Below are positions 45,456 through 57,294 of a stretch of DNA of 64,000 nucleotides, piece by piece. The stretch's first letter is position 1; each line of letters starts with the position of its first letter. The notes under the pieces were generated by a model. That model was not told the origin of the DNA and ran no database searches. It saw only the letters and a program-made list of their open reading frames with translations. Source of the DNA: Parvibaculum sp039680535 (GTDB lineage: Bacteria > Pseudomonadota > Alphaproteobacteria > Parvibaculales > Parvibaculaceae); contig NZ_JBDKSS010000003.1 in assembly GCF_039680535.1 (NCBI RefSeq), positions 8,419 through 72,418 of the forward strand, written 5' to 3'. The position numbers were made by a program, and so were the translations under genes.

Positions 45456-45749
45456 TCAGGCCTGCGCGGCGGCCTGCGCCTTCTCGATGTCGCGCTTCAG
45501 CTTCAGGGCGCGGGTCGAGAGTTCGGTCGGGCGAGCCTTCAGCAGGAACTTGTCGAGACCGCCATTATGCTCCACCGAGCGCAGGGCGTGCGCCGAGATG
45601 CGCAGCGAGAACTGACGGCCGAGCGTGTCGCTGATGAGCGAGACGTTGCAGAGATTCGGGAGGAACCGGCGCCGCGTCTTGCGGTTCGCGTGGCTCACGT
45701 TGTTGCCAGACATCACGGCCTTGCCGGTGAGTTCGCAAACGCGCGACAT
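45456..45749 (-). CDS. rpmB: 50S ribosomal protein L28
   Basis: A 97-aa ribosomal protein starting MSRVCELTGKAVMSGNNVSHA, then NRKTRRRFLPNLCNVSLIS, RISAHALRSVEHNGGLD and LKLKRDIEKAQ, as in alphaproteobacterial L28. The zinc-binding Cys pattern is only partial (C5, C34), as in the C-minus forms. It has its own strong promoter (45874-45902) and its own terminator. Confidence 0.97.
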   Translation of the reverse strand: MSRVCELTGKAVMSGNNVSHANRKTRRRFLPNLCNVSLISDTLGRQFSLRISAHALRSVEHNGGLDKFLLKARPTELSTRALKLKRDIEKAQAAAQA

Positions 45750-45873
45750 TGGACCATTCCTTGCGGTTCAGAGAGAGAAGCGGCCCGTGGCGAGTTTCGC
45801 CGGCCAGACCCGATCCCTCAGGGTTTCAGAATTTCGTGCGATGCCGCGAAGAACGCGCAACCGCAGGCGCGCA

Positions 45874-45902
45874 CGTATAAAAGGCCCGCCCGGACCCGTC
45901 AA
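45874..45902 (-). promoter_or_regulatory. rpmB: Sigma-70 promoter for rpmB
   Basis: On the minus strand, TTGACG (45902-45897), a 17-bp spacer and TATACG (45879-45874). It points toward rpmB with a leader of about 115 nt, just downstream of the meaB terminator. Confidence 0.65.
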
Positions 45903-45934
45903 GGGGCGGCCGGCCCGAAAGCCCTAAAAGCCCC

Positions 45935-45957
45935 AAAAAAGGCCGGAAATCTGGCCT
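45935..45957 (-). terminator. Rho-independent terminator after meaB
   Basis: Short inverted repeat AGGCC / GGCCT (45940-45944 and 45953-45957) with an 8-base loop, followed on the minus strand by a run of T. It lies just after the meaB stop. The stem is only 5 bp, so it is moderate. Confidence 0.55.
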
Positions 45958-45958
45958 C

Positions 45959-46957
45959 TCAGGCCGATTCCGGCCCCAGAACCAGCCTCAGCAGCCGCCT
46001 TGCCGCCGTGGTGGGCGTGGTCAGGCCCGATTCCACCTCGGCCTCGAGGAGCGGGATGAGATGGGCGGCTTCCTCATGGGACTTGAGCGCCGCAAAGAGC
46101 CCTTCCCGGATCTCGGTCCACATCCAGGCGCGGGCCTGGTGCGCCCTCACACGTTCGATCTCGCCACCGGCCTCCAGCGCCGCCTTGTGCGCCTCGACAG
46201 CCGCCCAGACCGCCTCCAGCCCCTCGCCCTTGAGCGCCGAGACGAGCTTCACATCGGGCGTCCAGTAGGGGTTCTTGGGCCGCATGAGATGCAGGGCGCC
46301 CCTGTATTCCATCGCCGCGCGTTTCGCGGCGGGGATGAGGTCGCCGTCGGCCTTGTTGACCACGATGAGATCCGCAAGCTCCATGATGCCGCGCTTGATG
46401 CCTTGCAGCTCGTCTCCACCGCCGGGCGAGAGCAGCAGCAGGAACATGTCGACCATGTCGGCGACCGATGTTTCCGACTGGCCGACGCCAACCGTTTCGA
46501 TCAGCACCACGTCGAAGCCCGCTGCCTCGACGAGCAGCATGGCCTCGCGCGTGCGCCGCGCCACGCCGCCCAGTGTGCGGCCTGCGGGCGACGGCCGGAT
46601 GAAGGCGTTGGGGTCGCGGGCGAGCTGCTCCATGCGCGTCTTGTCGCCCAGAATCGACCCGCCGCTGCGCGCGGAGGACGGATCGATGGCGAGCACGGCG
46701 ACCTTGTGGCCGCGCGCCGTGAGGAAGGTTCCGAAGGCCTCCGTGAAGGTCGACTTGCCGACGCCCGGCGCGCCGGACAGGCCGACGCGGATCGCCTTGC
46801 CCGTGTCCGGCAGGAGTTCGGACAAGAGCGCCTGCGCCTGCGCCTGATGATCGGCGCGGGAGGATTCGACCAGAGTGATCCCACGGGCAAGGGCCGTCCG
46901 TTCGCCATTGCGGATTCGGGCGGCAAGCTCAACGGGATCGGCTTCTTTTCTCTTCAT
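45959..46957 (-). CDS. meaB: Methylmalonyl-CoA mutase G-protein chaperone MeaB (ArgK family)
   Basis: MeaB is a GTPase that gates adenosylcobalamin loading and protects methylmalonyl-CoA mutase. The 332-aa protein has a helical N-terminus (DPVELAARIRNGERTALARGITLVES), G1 GAPGVGKST, AIDPSSARSGGSILGDKTRM, IETVGVGQSE and the NKAD G4 motif (VVNKADGDL). The start is uncertain: ATG 46957 (used here), 46975 or 47005. The mutase gene is about 1 kb away on the same strand with an unrelated gene between, so this is functional pairing without direct adjacency. Confidence 0.93.
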   Translation of the reverse strand: MKRKEADPVELAARIRNGERTALARGITLVESSRADHQAQAQALLSELLPDTGKAIRVGLSGAPGVGKSTFTEAFGTFLTARGHKVAVLAIDPSSARSGGSILGDKTRMEQLARDPNAFIRPSPAGRTLGGVARRTREAMLLVEAAGFDVVLIETVGVGQSETSVADMVDMFLLLLSPGGGDELQGIKRGIMELADLIVVNKADGDLIPAAKRAAMEYRGALHLMRPKNPYWTPDVKLVSALKGEGLEAVWAAVEAHKAALEAGGEIERVRAHQARAWMWTEIREGLFAALKSHEEAAHLIPLLEAEVESGLTTPTTAARRLLRLVLGPESA

Positions 46958-47113
46958 CGGCAGTGTTCTTCCCATCTCCGCAATCGGCGGCCTCCCAAGC
47001 TGCATACTCGGCCCGGCGCCCCTTTGGGAAGACGCCAGAGCCTCAATCCCGCCGAAAATTGCCTATATTGTCGAAATCACCACGCTTTTTGGTGCAGGCC
47101 CCGGGACGCTGAG

Positions 47114-47989
47114 ATGAAGAAATTCGGCAAATGGACCGCCATCGCCGCCCTGTCCTTCCTGTCAGGACTGACTGGCCATGGCGGCAATGCCCTGGCTTCG
47201 CCATCCATGGAGAGGCCGGGCCCCGCGAGCGACATCGCGGCGCAATTCACGATCTATCTGGGCGGATTTCTGTTCGCGACGGGAAATTTCGAAGCGCGGC
47301 TCGACGGCGATCAGTACCGGCTGAATGCGCTCCTTTCGACGGCGGGCCTCCCCCGCGCCTTCTACGAGGCCGAATTCAAGCTCGCCAGTGAAGGCGAATT
47401 CGCGGCCCCTGAAGTACGTCCTCGCCATTACGTGTCGGATAGCTGGGACACGCATAGCGCCCGCAAGGTCATGCTCGCCTATGACGGCGACCGCATGCCC
47501 CATCTGACGGCGACCCCGCCCTATGAGCCGGGCGACCTCGCCGGGGTCCTGCCCTATCAGCAGCGCGGCACGCAGGATCCGGTGAGCGCCGTTCTCGTGC
47601 CGGTCCTGGCCAGCGCAAACCCCTGCGACCGCTCGATCCCGGTCTTTGACGGTCGCAGGCGCTATGACCTGAAGCTCTCCTACTCCAGGGAGGTCAGCAT
47701 GACGCCCCGCGGCCTCGGCACGCCGATCAAGGCTGTCGCCTGCAACATCCGCTATGTCCCGGTCGCGCCGATAGAGCGACGCAAATTCACTGAAATGCTG
47801 CGCAAGAATGACGGCATGACCGTATGGCTTGCGCCATTCGATCAGGGCCGCGTCTACATGCCGGTCCGGCTGCAGCTCCGCACGCCACTGGGCGGTGCGG
47901 TGCTTGAACTCACGAATGTCAGCGAGCGCATCGCGGCGCAGCCTGTCGCGGAGGGAACCGCCTACCGACTGCCCATGCCGCGACCCTGA
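47114..47989 (+). CDS. DUF3108 exported protein
   Basis: A 291-aa protein with a Sec signal (WTAIAALSFLSGLTGHGGNALA) and the DUF3108 beta-rich fold (FTIYLGGFLFATGNFEARLDGDQYRLNALLSTAGLP, YPQQ-like LPYQQRGTQDPVSAVL, IPVFDGRRRYDLKL). The family is periplasmic and of unknown function; in Rhizobiales it often neighbours rpmB, as here. It stands alone on the plus strand between meaB and the mutase gene and ends 15 bp before the convergent mutase stop. Confidence 0.88.
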   Translation: MKKFGKWTAIAALSFLSGLTGHGGNALASPSMERPGPASDIAAQFTIYLGGFLFATGNFEARLDGDQYRLNALLSTAGLPRAFYEAEFKLASEGEFAAPEVRPRHYVSDSWDTHSARKVMLAYDGDRMPHLTATPPYEPGDLAGVLPYQQRGTQDPVSAVLVPVLASANPCDRSIPVFDGRRRYDLKLSYSREVSMTPRGLGTPIKAVACNIRYVPVAPIERRKFTEMLRKNDGMTVWLAPFDQGRVYMPVRLQLRTPLGGAVLELTNVSERIAAQPVAEGTAYRLPMPRP

Positions 47990-48004
47990 TCGCGCACTGG
48001 CACG

Positions 48005-50161
48005 TTACGCCGTCTGCTTCGCCTGCTCACGAATGAGCGTGAGAATTTCGGCGGCGGCAGCGGGAATATTCGTACCCGGTCCGAAGATCGCGGAGGCACC
48101 CGCCTTCTTCAGGAACTCATAATCCTGCTGCGGGATGACGCCGCCGACGACGACGAGAATGTTGTCCGCGCCTTCCTTGCGCAGCGCTTCGACCAGCGCG
48201 GGCACCAGCGTCTTGTGGCCGGCGGCCTGGCTCGAAATGCCGACCACGTGGACGTCGTTCTCGATGGCGTCGCGCGCGGCTTCTTCCGGCGTCTGGAAGA
48301 GCGGGCCGACGTCAACGTCGAAGCCGAGATCGGCAAACGCCGTCGCGATCACCTTGGCGCCGCGGTCATGGCCGTCCTGGCCCATCTTGACCACGAGCAT
48401 GCGGGGACGGCGGCCTTCTTCTTCGGCGAAGGCCTCGATTTCCTTCGTGATCTTCATGAAGCCCTCATCGCCCTCATAGGCCTGACCATAGACGCCCGAG
48501 ATCGACTTGATCTCGGCGCGATGGCGGCCGAAGACCTTCTCCATGGCGTCGGAGATTTCGCCGACCGTCGCGCGGGCGCGGGCAGCATCGACCGCGAGGG
48601 CAAGGAGATTGGCGTTGCCCTTGGCGCCTTCGGTCAGAGCGGCGAGCGCGGCCTGGCACTTCGCTTCGTCGCGCGTTGCGCGGATATTCTTCAGACGTGC
48701 GATCTGCGCCTCGCGCACTTCCGCATTGTCGATGTCGCGGATTTCGATCGGGTCTTCCTTCGCCGGCTTGTACTTGTTGACGCCGACGATGACTTCCTCG
48801 GCGCGGTCGATACGGGCCTGCTTGCGGGCCGCCGCTTCCTCGATCTTGAGCTTCGGCATGCCGGTGCCGACCGCCTTCGTCATGCCGCCGAGCTCTTCCA
48901 CTTCCTCGATGAGCTTCCAGGCTTCCGTCGCCAGCGCGTGGGTCAGGCTCTCGATGTAGTAGGAGCCGCCCAGCGGGTCGATGACATTGGTGATGCCCGT
49001 CTCATGCTGAATGACGAGCTGCGTGTTGCGCGCGATGCGGGCCGAGAAATCGGTCGGCAGCGCGATCGCCTCGTCGAGCGCATTGGTGTGCAGCGACTGC
49101 GTGCCGCCGAGCACGGCGGCCAGCGCCTCGATGGTCGTGCGGATGACGTTGTTGTAGGGGTCCTGCTCGGTGAGCGAGACGCCCGACGTCTGGCAATGCG
49201 TGCGCAGCATCAGCGACTTCGGATCCTTCGCACCGAATTCCGACATGATGCGCGACCAGAGCAGGCGCGCGGCGCGGAGCTTCGCCACTTCCATGAAGAA
49301 GTTCATGCCGATGGCGAAGAAGAAGGAAAGGCGCGGGGCGAACTCGTCGACGTCGAGGCCGGCCTTGAGCGCAGCGCGCACATATTCGCGGCCATCGGCA
49401 AGCGTGAAGGCAAGCTCCTGAAGCTGCGTCGCGCCGGCTTCCTGCATGTGATAGCCGGAAATCGAGATCGTGTTGAACTTCGGCATGTGCTTGGAGCAAT
49501 AGCCGATGATGTCCGCAATGATCCGCATCGAAGGCTCGGGCGGATAGATATAGGTGTTGCGAACCATGAACTCCTTGAGAATGTCGTTCTGGATCGTACC
49601 CGCAAGCTTGTCCTGGCTGACGCCCTGCTCTTCGGCGGCGACAATATAATTGGCGAGGATCGGGATCACCGCGCCGTTCATCGTCATCGAGACCGACATT
49701 TCGTCGAGCGGGATCTGGTCGAAGAGGATTTTCATGTCCTCGACCGAGTCGATGGCCACACCGGCCTTGCCGACGTCGCCGACAACACGCGGATGGTCGC
49801 TGTCATAGCCGCGATGGGTCGCGAGGTCGAAGGCGACTGAAAGGCCCTTCTGACCGGCGGCGAGGTTGCGGCGGTAGAAGGCGTTGGACTCTTCAGCCGT
49901 CGAGAAGCCCGCATATTGGCGGATGGTCCAGGGGCGGCCGGCATACATGGTCGACTGCGGCCCGCGCGTAAAGGGCGCGAAGCCCGGCAGCGTGTTCGCG
50001 TCGTAGCCCTCTGCGGCGATGCGCTCGAGGTCTTCGGCGGTGTAGAGCGGCTTCACGTCGATGCCTTCCGGCGTGTGCCAGGTCAGCGAGGCGAGCCCCG
50101 CGCCCTTGAGCTGCTTTTCGACCGAAGCTTCCCAATCCTTGACGGTCTTTTTGCCGGACAT
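48005..50161 (-). CDS. scpA: Methylmalonyl-CoA mutase (single-chain)
   Basis: Interconverts succinyl-CoA and methylmalonyl-CoA with adenosylcobalamin, linking propionate and odd-chain or branched acyl-CoA breakdown to the TCA cycle. The 718-aa protein has the substrate TIM barrel (RPWTIRQYAGFSTAEESNAFYRRNLAAG-type segment, RTHCQTSGVSLTEQDPYNN) and the B12 domain, with DGHDRGAKVIA (His ligand), GPLFQTPEEA and HVVGISSQAAGHKTL. ATG 50161 has a purine-rich leader. MeaB is nearby. It could equally be called mutB/mcmA. Confidence 0.96.
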   Translation of the reverse strand: MSGKKTVKDWEASVEKQLKGAGLASLTWHTPEGIDVKPLYTAEDLERIAAEGYDANTLPGFAPFTRGPQSTMYAGRPWTIRQYAGFSTAEESNAFYRRNLAAGQKGLSVAFDLATHRGYDSDHPRVVGDVGKAGVAIDSVEDMKILFDQIPLDEMSVSMTMNGAVIPILANYIVAAEEQGVSQDKLAGTIQNDILKEFMVRNTYIYPPEPSMRIIADIIGYCSKHMPKFNTISISGYHMQEAGATQLQELAFTLADGREYVRAALKAGLDVDEFAPRLSFFFAIGMNFFMEVAKLRAARLLWSRIMSEFGAKDPKSLMLRTHCQTSGVSLTEQDPYNNVIRTTIEALAAVLGGTQSLHTNALDEAIALPTDFSARIARNTQLVIQHETGITNVIDPLGGSYYIESLTHALATEAWKLIEEVEELGGMTKAVGTGMPKLKIEEAAARKQARIDRAEEVIVGVNKYKPAKEDPIEIRDIDNAEVREAQIARLKNIRATRDEAKCQAALAALTEGAKGNANLLALAVDAARARATVGEISDAMEKVFGRHRAEIKSISGVYGQAYEGDEGFMKITKEIEAFAEEEGRRPRMLVVKMGQDGHDRGAKVIATAFADLGFDVDVGPLFQTPEEAARDAIENDVHVVGISSQAAGHKTLVPALVEALRKEGADNILVVVGGVIPQQDYEFLKKAGASAIFGPGTNIPAAAAEILTLIREQAKQTA

Positions 50162-50472
50162 CGTCTTCACTCTCTTCAGAATTTCGCGGTTGCCACATTA
50201 ACACGGGGGCTCACCCCCCTAAAGGCGGGCGGAGTATCGGAGAAGCGGCGGCGGGGGTCAAACCCGGAACACGAGGCAGGCGCAAAGCCCAGCCATCGCT
50301 ACGTCAGCCCAACCCGGATGTCTTGCCCTAACTTCACTTGCGGTGCGCCCCGGTTCGCGGGCACCATGGCGCCGCCCCAACGGCCATCGACGGAGAGGAG
50401 GGGCCTACCCCGTTGGTGAAGCATCAGAAAATCAGGCCCGGCGCGCATCTGCCGCCACCGGAAGGGAAGCCC
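50162..50472. other. Divergent intergenic region without a recognised gene
   Basis: 311 bp between the mutase gene (minus) and a lipoprotein gene (plus). No cobalamin riboswitch box was recognised ahead of the mutase. A C/G-rich hairpin (GGGGGCTCACCCCC near 50204-50218) lies about 45 bp upstream of the mutase start; its role is unclear. Confidence 0.45.
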
Positions 50473-51180
50473 ATGAAGTTCGTTCGACCCGCGTTCAGGA
50501 CCCTCACCCTGGCATCCATCTGCCTCGGCGCCCTGGCGCTCGCCTCCTGCAGCAATCCCACCGGCGGCGCGCTCCGGCGAGATACGAATGGCAATCTGGT
50601 TCCGACGCTCGAGGAACGCGACCCCGCGGGCACGCTCTACGCGAACACGCTGGCCAAGGCCGACGGCGGCGACTGTTCGCCCGAGACGCTGAGCACGCTC
50701 ACCTGCTTCGCCTATCGCGGACATGGCTACGAGGGCGCGCAGACCTCGCTCGGCCAATGCCTCCTGCGCGACAAGAAAAACGAAGTGGGCGTCCTTTGGC
50801 TGAAGCGCGCGGCCGACGCCGGCTGGCCGGATGCGCAGAAGGCGCTCGCCCATATCTACCTCGAGGGCAAGATTGCCCAGCAGAACAATGTAGAGGCCGC
50901 GACCTGGAATGCGCTCTATGTCCGCAACCCCTCGCTTCTTTCGCTCGGCGTTCGCCCCGAAGGCAATGTCACCGATGAGCTCCGCGCATTGCTGAGCACG
51001 GAGGAGCGCGCCGCAGCAGAGCGCCGCTTCAGCGCATGGGCGCCGAAATACTGGCAGCCCAGCGACAAGCTCTCCGCAGAAACGGCAGCGACTTGCCGGG
51101 TGCGGATGAAATCCAGAGGCCCCGACATGGATGCCGTCAATTCCATGCTCAAGTCGAACAATGGCGGCGACACCTACTGA
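50473..51180 (+). CDS. Lipoprotein with Sel1-like repeat region
   Basis: A 235-aa predicted lipoprotein. The signal FRTLTLASICLGALALASC ends in a lipobox LASC (Cys27). The central part has one or two Sel1/TPR-like helical units (GVLWLKRAADAGWPDAQKALAHIYLEGKIAQQNNVEAATW). The C-terminus is unassigned. ATG 50473 has GGAAGGGAAG upstream. It may act as an envelope scaffold; function is unknown. It shares a bidirectional terminator with the convergent acyl-CoA dehydrogenase gene. Confidence 0.82.
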   Translation: MKFVRPAFRTLTLASICLGALALASCSNPTGGALRRDTNGNLVPTLEERDPAGTLYANTLAKADGGDCSPETLSTLTCFAYRGHGYEGAQTSLGQCLLRDKKNEVGVLWLKRAADAGWPDAQKALAHIYLEGKIAQQNNVEAATWNALYVRNPSLLSLGVRPEGNVTDELRALLSTEERAAAERRFSAWAPKYWQPSDKLSAETAATCRVRMKSRGPDMDAVNSMLKSNNGGDTY

Positions 51181-51196
51181 GGCTTCCAGCAAGAAA

Positions 51197-51230
51197 AGAG
51201 CGGCGGTGAATGTCACCGCCGCTCTCATTT
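51197..51230. terminator. Bidirectional rho-independent terminator
   Basis: A 13-bp perfect stem AGAGCGGCGGTGA (51197-51209) / TCACCGCCGCTCT (51213-51225) with a 3-base loop, followed by CATTTTG on the right and with AAAA on the left. It lies between the convergent lipoprotein and acyl-CoA dehydrogenase genes. Confidence 0.85.
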
Positions 51231-51249
51231 TGTCCGAAGGACTCAAGCC

Positions 51250-52545
51250 TTATTCGGCAGCCTTCTTCTGCGCACCCTTGCCGCCGATCATGCCGAAAAG
51301 GTGACCGCCCACCTTGCGCATCTGGATCTGCTCAGAGCCTTCCGTGATGCGGTAGCGGCGATGGTGGCGATAGATATGCTCGAAGGGCATATGGCGCGAA
51401 TAGCCCATGCCACCATGCACCTGCATCGCAAAGTCCGCCGCCTCACAGACCAGACGGTTCGCGCGGTAATTGCACATCGAGACCTTGTCCGAGAGATATT
51501 TCGCCACGTCGGGCTTCGGCATCTGGTCCATCTGCCATGCCGTCTTGTGGATCAGGGTGCGGATCATCTCCGCTTCGGTGTGGAACTCCACGAGCGGAAA
51601 CTGGATCGCCTGGTTCGCCGAGAGCGGCTTTCCGAAAGGCTTGCGCTGCTTGGCGTATTTCACGCTCTCGTTGATGCAGAACTGCGCCGCGCCGACGGAT
51701 GACGCCGCCTGGCGGATGCGATTCTCATGCACGAAATGCTGCGCGAGCTCGAGGCCACGCTCGATGTCGCCGAGATAGTCGCCTTCCGGCACCCACACAT
51801 TCTTGAAGGCGACGCGCGGGTGATCGGTCGGCATGTTGAAGGTCCAGAGATATTCCTCGATCTCCACGCCCGGCGCATCCATCGGCACGATGAAGCAGGT
51901 GATGCCCAGCGCATCGCCATCCTTGCCGCTGGTGCGCGCGAACACGAAGTCGTGCGTGGCAATATGCACGCCCGTGTTCCACATCTTGCGACCATTGATG
52001 AGCCAGCCATCCTTGCCATCGCGCTTCTCGGGACGAGCGACCGTCTCCATCCATGTCGCGTCCGATCCGTGATCGGGCTCCGTGAGGCCGAAGGCAACGC
52101 GGATCGAGCCGTCGAGCGACCCCGGAATGAATTTCTTCTTCTGCTCTTCGGTGCCGAAATCGCGGAACATCAGCACGGTCGGGAAATTGCCGACGATCGA
52201 GCTTTCGTTCTGCAGATCGTTGTGAAGGCCGAGGCCCTTCGCCGCGAGATGCTCGCGGATGACGGCCATGCCGAGATTGGTGCCGTTCTGCCCGCCATAT
52301 TCCTTCGGCAGCGCATAGCGCAGATGGCCGGCCTTGTCGGCGAGCTTGCGCATCCTGCCGAGCAGTTCTTCCCACTCGTGGCGGGGCAGACCTTGATTAT
52401 CCCAATCGGTGCGGGCGTGTTCGCGACGATGATCGAAGAAGCGTTCGTTGTCGTCCTGGGCCTGAAGCGGCTTGATCTCTTTTTCGATGAAGGCGTCGAG
52501 CACCGCGAGGTAGTCGGTGATCTCCTTCGGAATGGTGAAATCCAT
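51250..52545 (-). CDS. Acyl-CoA dehydrogenase
   Basis: A 431-aa FAD-dependent enzyme of fatty acid or acyl-CoA oxidation. It contains LGMAVIREHLAAKGLGLHNDL, FGLTEPDHGSDATWMETVA (FAD-binding TEPxxGSD), GRKMWNTGVHIA, and the C-terminal QVHGGMGYSRHMPFEHIYRHHRRYRITEGSEQIQ-type region. The Glu of TEGSEQIQ sits where the catalytic base of MCAD-type enzymes lies. Chain-length preference cannot be told. GGGAGG precedes the ATG. Monocistronic, next to a divergent region. Confidence 0.92.
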   Translation of the reverse strand: MDFTIPKEITDYLAVLDAFIEKEIKPLQAQDDNERFFDHRREHARTDWDNQGLPRHEWEELLGRMRKLADKAGHLRYALPKEYGGQNGTNLGMAVIREHLAAKGLGLHNDLQNESSIVGNFPTVLMFRDFGTEEQKKKFIPGSLDGSIRVAFGLTEPDHGSDATWMETVARPEKRDGKDGWLINGRKMWNTGVHIATHDFVFARTSGKDGDALGITCFIVPMDAPGVEIEEYLWTFNMPTDHPRVAFKNVWVPEGDYLGDIERGLELAQHFVHENRIRQAASSVGAAQFCINESVKYAKQRKPFGKPLSANQAIQFPLVEFHTEAEMIRTLIHKTAWQMDQMPKPDVAKYLSDKVSMCNYRANRLVCEAADFAMQVHGGMGYSRHMPFEHIYRHHRRYRITEGSEQIQMRKVGGHLFGMIGGKGAQKKAAE

Positions 52546-52852
52546 GGTCAGTCCTCCCGTTATCGGTTCTGTTCTGGAATAGGAATGCGCCCACTATAGA
52601 CTTCGGAATAGCAGACGAAAGCCCGCCGACACTTGCCCCTACGTTAACGCTTCGTCCGCCTAACCCCTTGCTCAACCACAAGATTTAGCCGTGAACGAAG
52701 CCGGAAAATGAAGCGGTCATCGATTCGGACATGCTTCGTTCGCGCAATATTCCGGAACATGCAGTAACAAGTCTTAATCGGCCTTCTTCAGCGCGGAAGG
52801 CTTGCACGACGTCGCCCTTGCGCCGATTGTTCCGGCGGAGCATGTAGCTGAG
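52546..52852. other. Divergent intergenic region, lower GC than neighbours
   Basis: 307 bp between the acyl-CoA dehydrogenase gene and the helicase gene. It contains AT-richer stretches around 52675-52775, likely promoters for both. No gene and no specific operator recognised. Confidence 0.45.
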
Positions 52853-56014
<3,162 letters not shown>

Positions 56015-56023
56015 TCGGCGGCG

Positions 56024-56425
56024 ATGGCGGATGAGGACGAGCTTGCAGGCGGCGGTCAACGCATCGACCGCTGGCTCTGGTATACGCGGCTGCTGAAAAG
56101 CCGCACCCTCGCCGCCACGCTCGTCACCTCGGGCAAGCTGCGCCTCAACGGCGAACGGACCGCGAAGGCAAGCCGTCTCGTGCGGCCAAATGACGTGCTG
56201 ACTTTTCCGCTGGGGTCCCATATCCGCGTGATCAAGGTGCTGAAACCCGGAATGCGGCGGGGGCCGGCGCCCGAGGCACAGACGCTCTACGAGGATCTGG
56301 ACCCACCCCGCCCGCGCGCGGAAAGCGAAGGGCGGAAATCAGGCCCGGTGCGCGAGGCCGGCAGCGGGCGCCCAACCAAGAAGGACCGCCGCCAGACCGA
56401 CGCTCTGCGAGGCGACGATGAGTGA
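56024..56425 (+). CDS. S4-domain RNA-binding protein (Hsp15-like)
   Basis: A 133-aa protein with an S4 fold (QRIDRWLWYTRLLKSRTLAATLVTSGKLRLNGERTAKAS-type segment, residues about 12-50), like Hsp15/HslR, which recognises stalled 50S subunits carrying nascent chains. A basic, disordered tail follows. It starts 9 bp after the helicase stop and abuts the TerB-like gene (TGA immediately before ATG), so it belongs to the same transcript. It is not recognised as a ribosomal protein. Confidence 0.88.
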   Translation: MADEDELAGGGQRIDRWLWYTRLLKSRTLAATLVTSGKLRLNGERTAKASRLVRPNDVLTFPLGSHIRVIKVLKPGMRRGPAPEAQTLYEDLDPPRPRAESEGRKSGPVREAGSGRPTKKDRRQTDALRGDDE

Positions 56426-56893
56426 ATGTCCATGCTTGATCGCATCAAGACTTTTCTGAGCGGCACAGCGTCCCATCAGGGCAGACGCTTCCACAATCTC
56501 GAGGTCGCGGTCGCCGCACTTCTCGTGCGCGCCGCGACGACGGATGCCGAATTTGCCGAGGCCGAACGCAATGCCATTCGCCGCATCATCGCCGAGAGTT
56601 TCCACCTCTCGCCCTGGGACGTCGACCGGCTTGTCGCCGAGGCGGAGGCGGAGGAAGCCAGGACGATGGACCTGTTCCGCTGGACACAGGCCATCAAGCG
56701 CGATTATGACGAACAGGAACGCATCGCGCTGATCGAGAAGATGTGGGAGGTCGTCTATGCCGACGGCGTCCTCGACGACTTTGAAGCCAACCTGTTGCGG
56801 CGCGTCGCAGGGCTGATATACGTTCCCGATCGCGAATCCGGGCAGGCGCGCCAGCGCGTGATGGCCCGGCTCGGGATCGAGCCTCGGCGCTGA
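56426..56893 (+). CDS. TerB-like (tellurite resistance TerB fold) protein
   Basis: A 155-aa all-alpha protein with the TerB/DjlA-N pattern: FHNLEVAVAALLVRAATTDAEF, ERNAIRRIIAESFHLS and VVYADGVLDDFEANLLRRVAGLI. The ADGxxDxxE motif is the putative metal-binding loop of this fold. Such proteins are cytosolic, of unknown function, and are often with S4 and ferredoxin genes in Rhizobiales. The start ATG at 56426 abuts the S4 stop; an ATG two codons on is equally possible. No tellurite genes are nearby, so resistance is not implied. Confidence 0.84.
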   Translation: MSMLDRIKTFLSGTASHQGRRFHNLEVAVAALLVRAATTDAEFAEAERNAIRRIIAESFHLSPWDVDRLVAEAEAEEARTMDLFRWTQAIKRDYDEQERIALIEKMWEVVYADGVLDDFEANLLRRVAGLIYVPDRESGQARQRVMARLGIEPRR

Positions 56894-56955
56894 GCCAGGC
56901 GAGAGGCAACTGAAGCACATACGTCGCGTAACGGCGCGGCGTCATGGAGATTGTG

Positions 56956-57294
56956 ATGACCTATGTTGTGACCGATGCCTGCATCCGCTGCAAATACATG
57001 GATTGCGTGGAGGTTTGCCCCGTCGACTGCTTCTACGAAGGCAGCAACATGCTGGTCATCCACCCCGACGAATGCATCGACTGCGGCGTCTGCGAACCGG
57101 AATGCCCCGCAGAAGCCATCAAGCCGGATACCGAACCGGGCCTCGATCAGTGGCTGGAGGTAAACGCCGAATATGCGGCGAAGTGGCCGAACATCACCGT
57201 GAAGCGCGAGGCGCCCGCCGATGCCGACGACTGGCAGGGCGTCGAAGGCAAGTTCGACAAGTTCTTCAGCACCGAGCCCGGCGAGGGCGATTGA
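56956..57294 (+). CDS. fdxA: 7Fe ferredoxin FdxA
   Basis: A 112-aa ferredoxin with one [3Fe-4S] and one [4Fe-4S] cluster. Cys9, Cys17 and Cys50 match the 3Fe ligands; Cys21, Cys40, Cys43 and Cys46 match the 4Fe ligands; Cys12 and Cys25 are extra. The N-terminus MTYVVTDACIRCKYMDC is typical. ATG 56956 has GGAG upstream. It is followed by a 504-bp gap and carD, a conserved neighbour pair. It is a low-potential electron carrier whose partner is not in the window. Confidence 0.96.
   Translation: MTYVVTDACIRCKYMDCVEVCPVDCFYEGSNMLVIHPDECIDCGVCEPECPAEAIKPDTEPGLDQWLEVNAEYAAKWPNITVKREAPADADDWQGVEGKFDKFFSTEPGEGD

Noticed and set aside
50162..50472. Cobalamin riboswitch ahead of the B12-dependent mutase
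   Set aside because: No B12-box-like sequence or expected multi-stem fold seen by eye; such switches control synthesis and transport genes more than the mutase.
56426..56893. Tellurite resistance function for the TerB-like gene
   Set aside because: The fold is shared by many proteins without such a role, and no terZACD genes are nearby.
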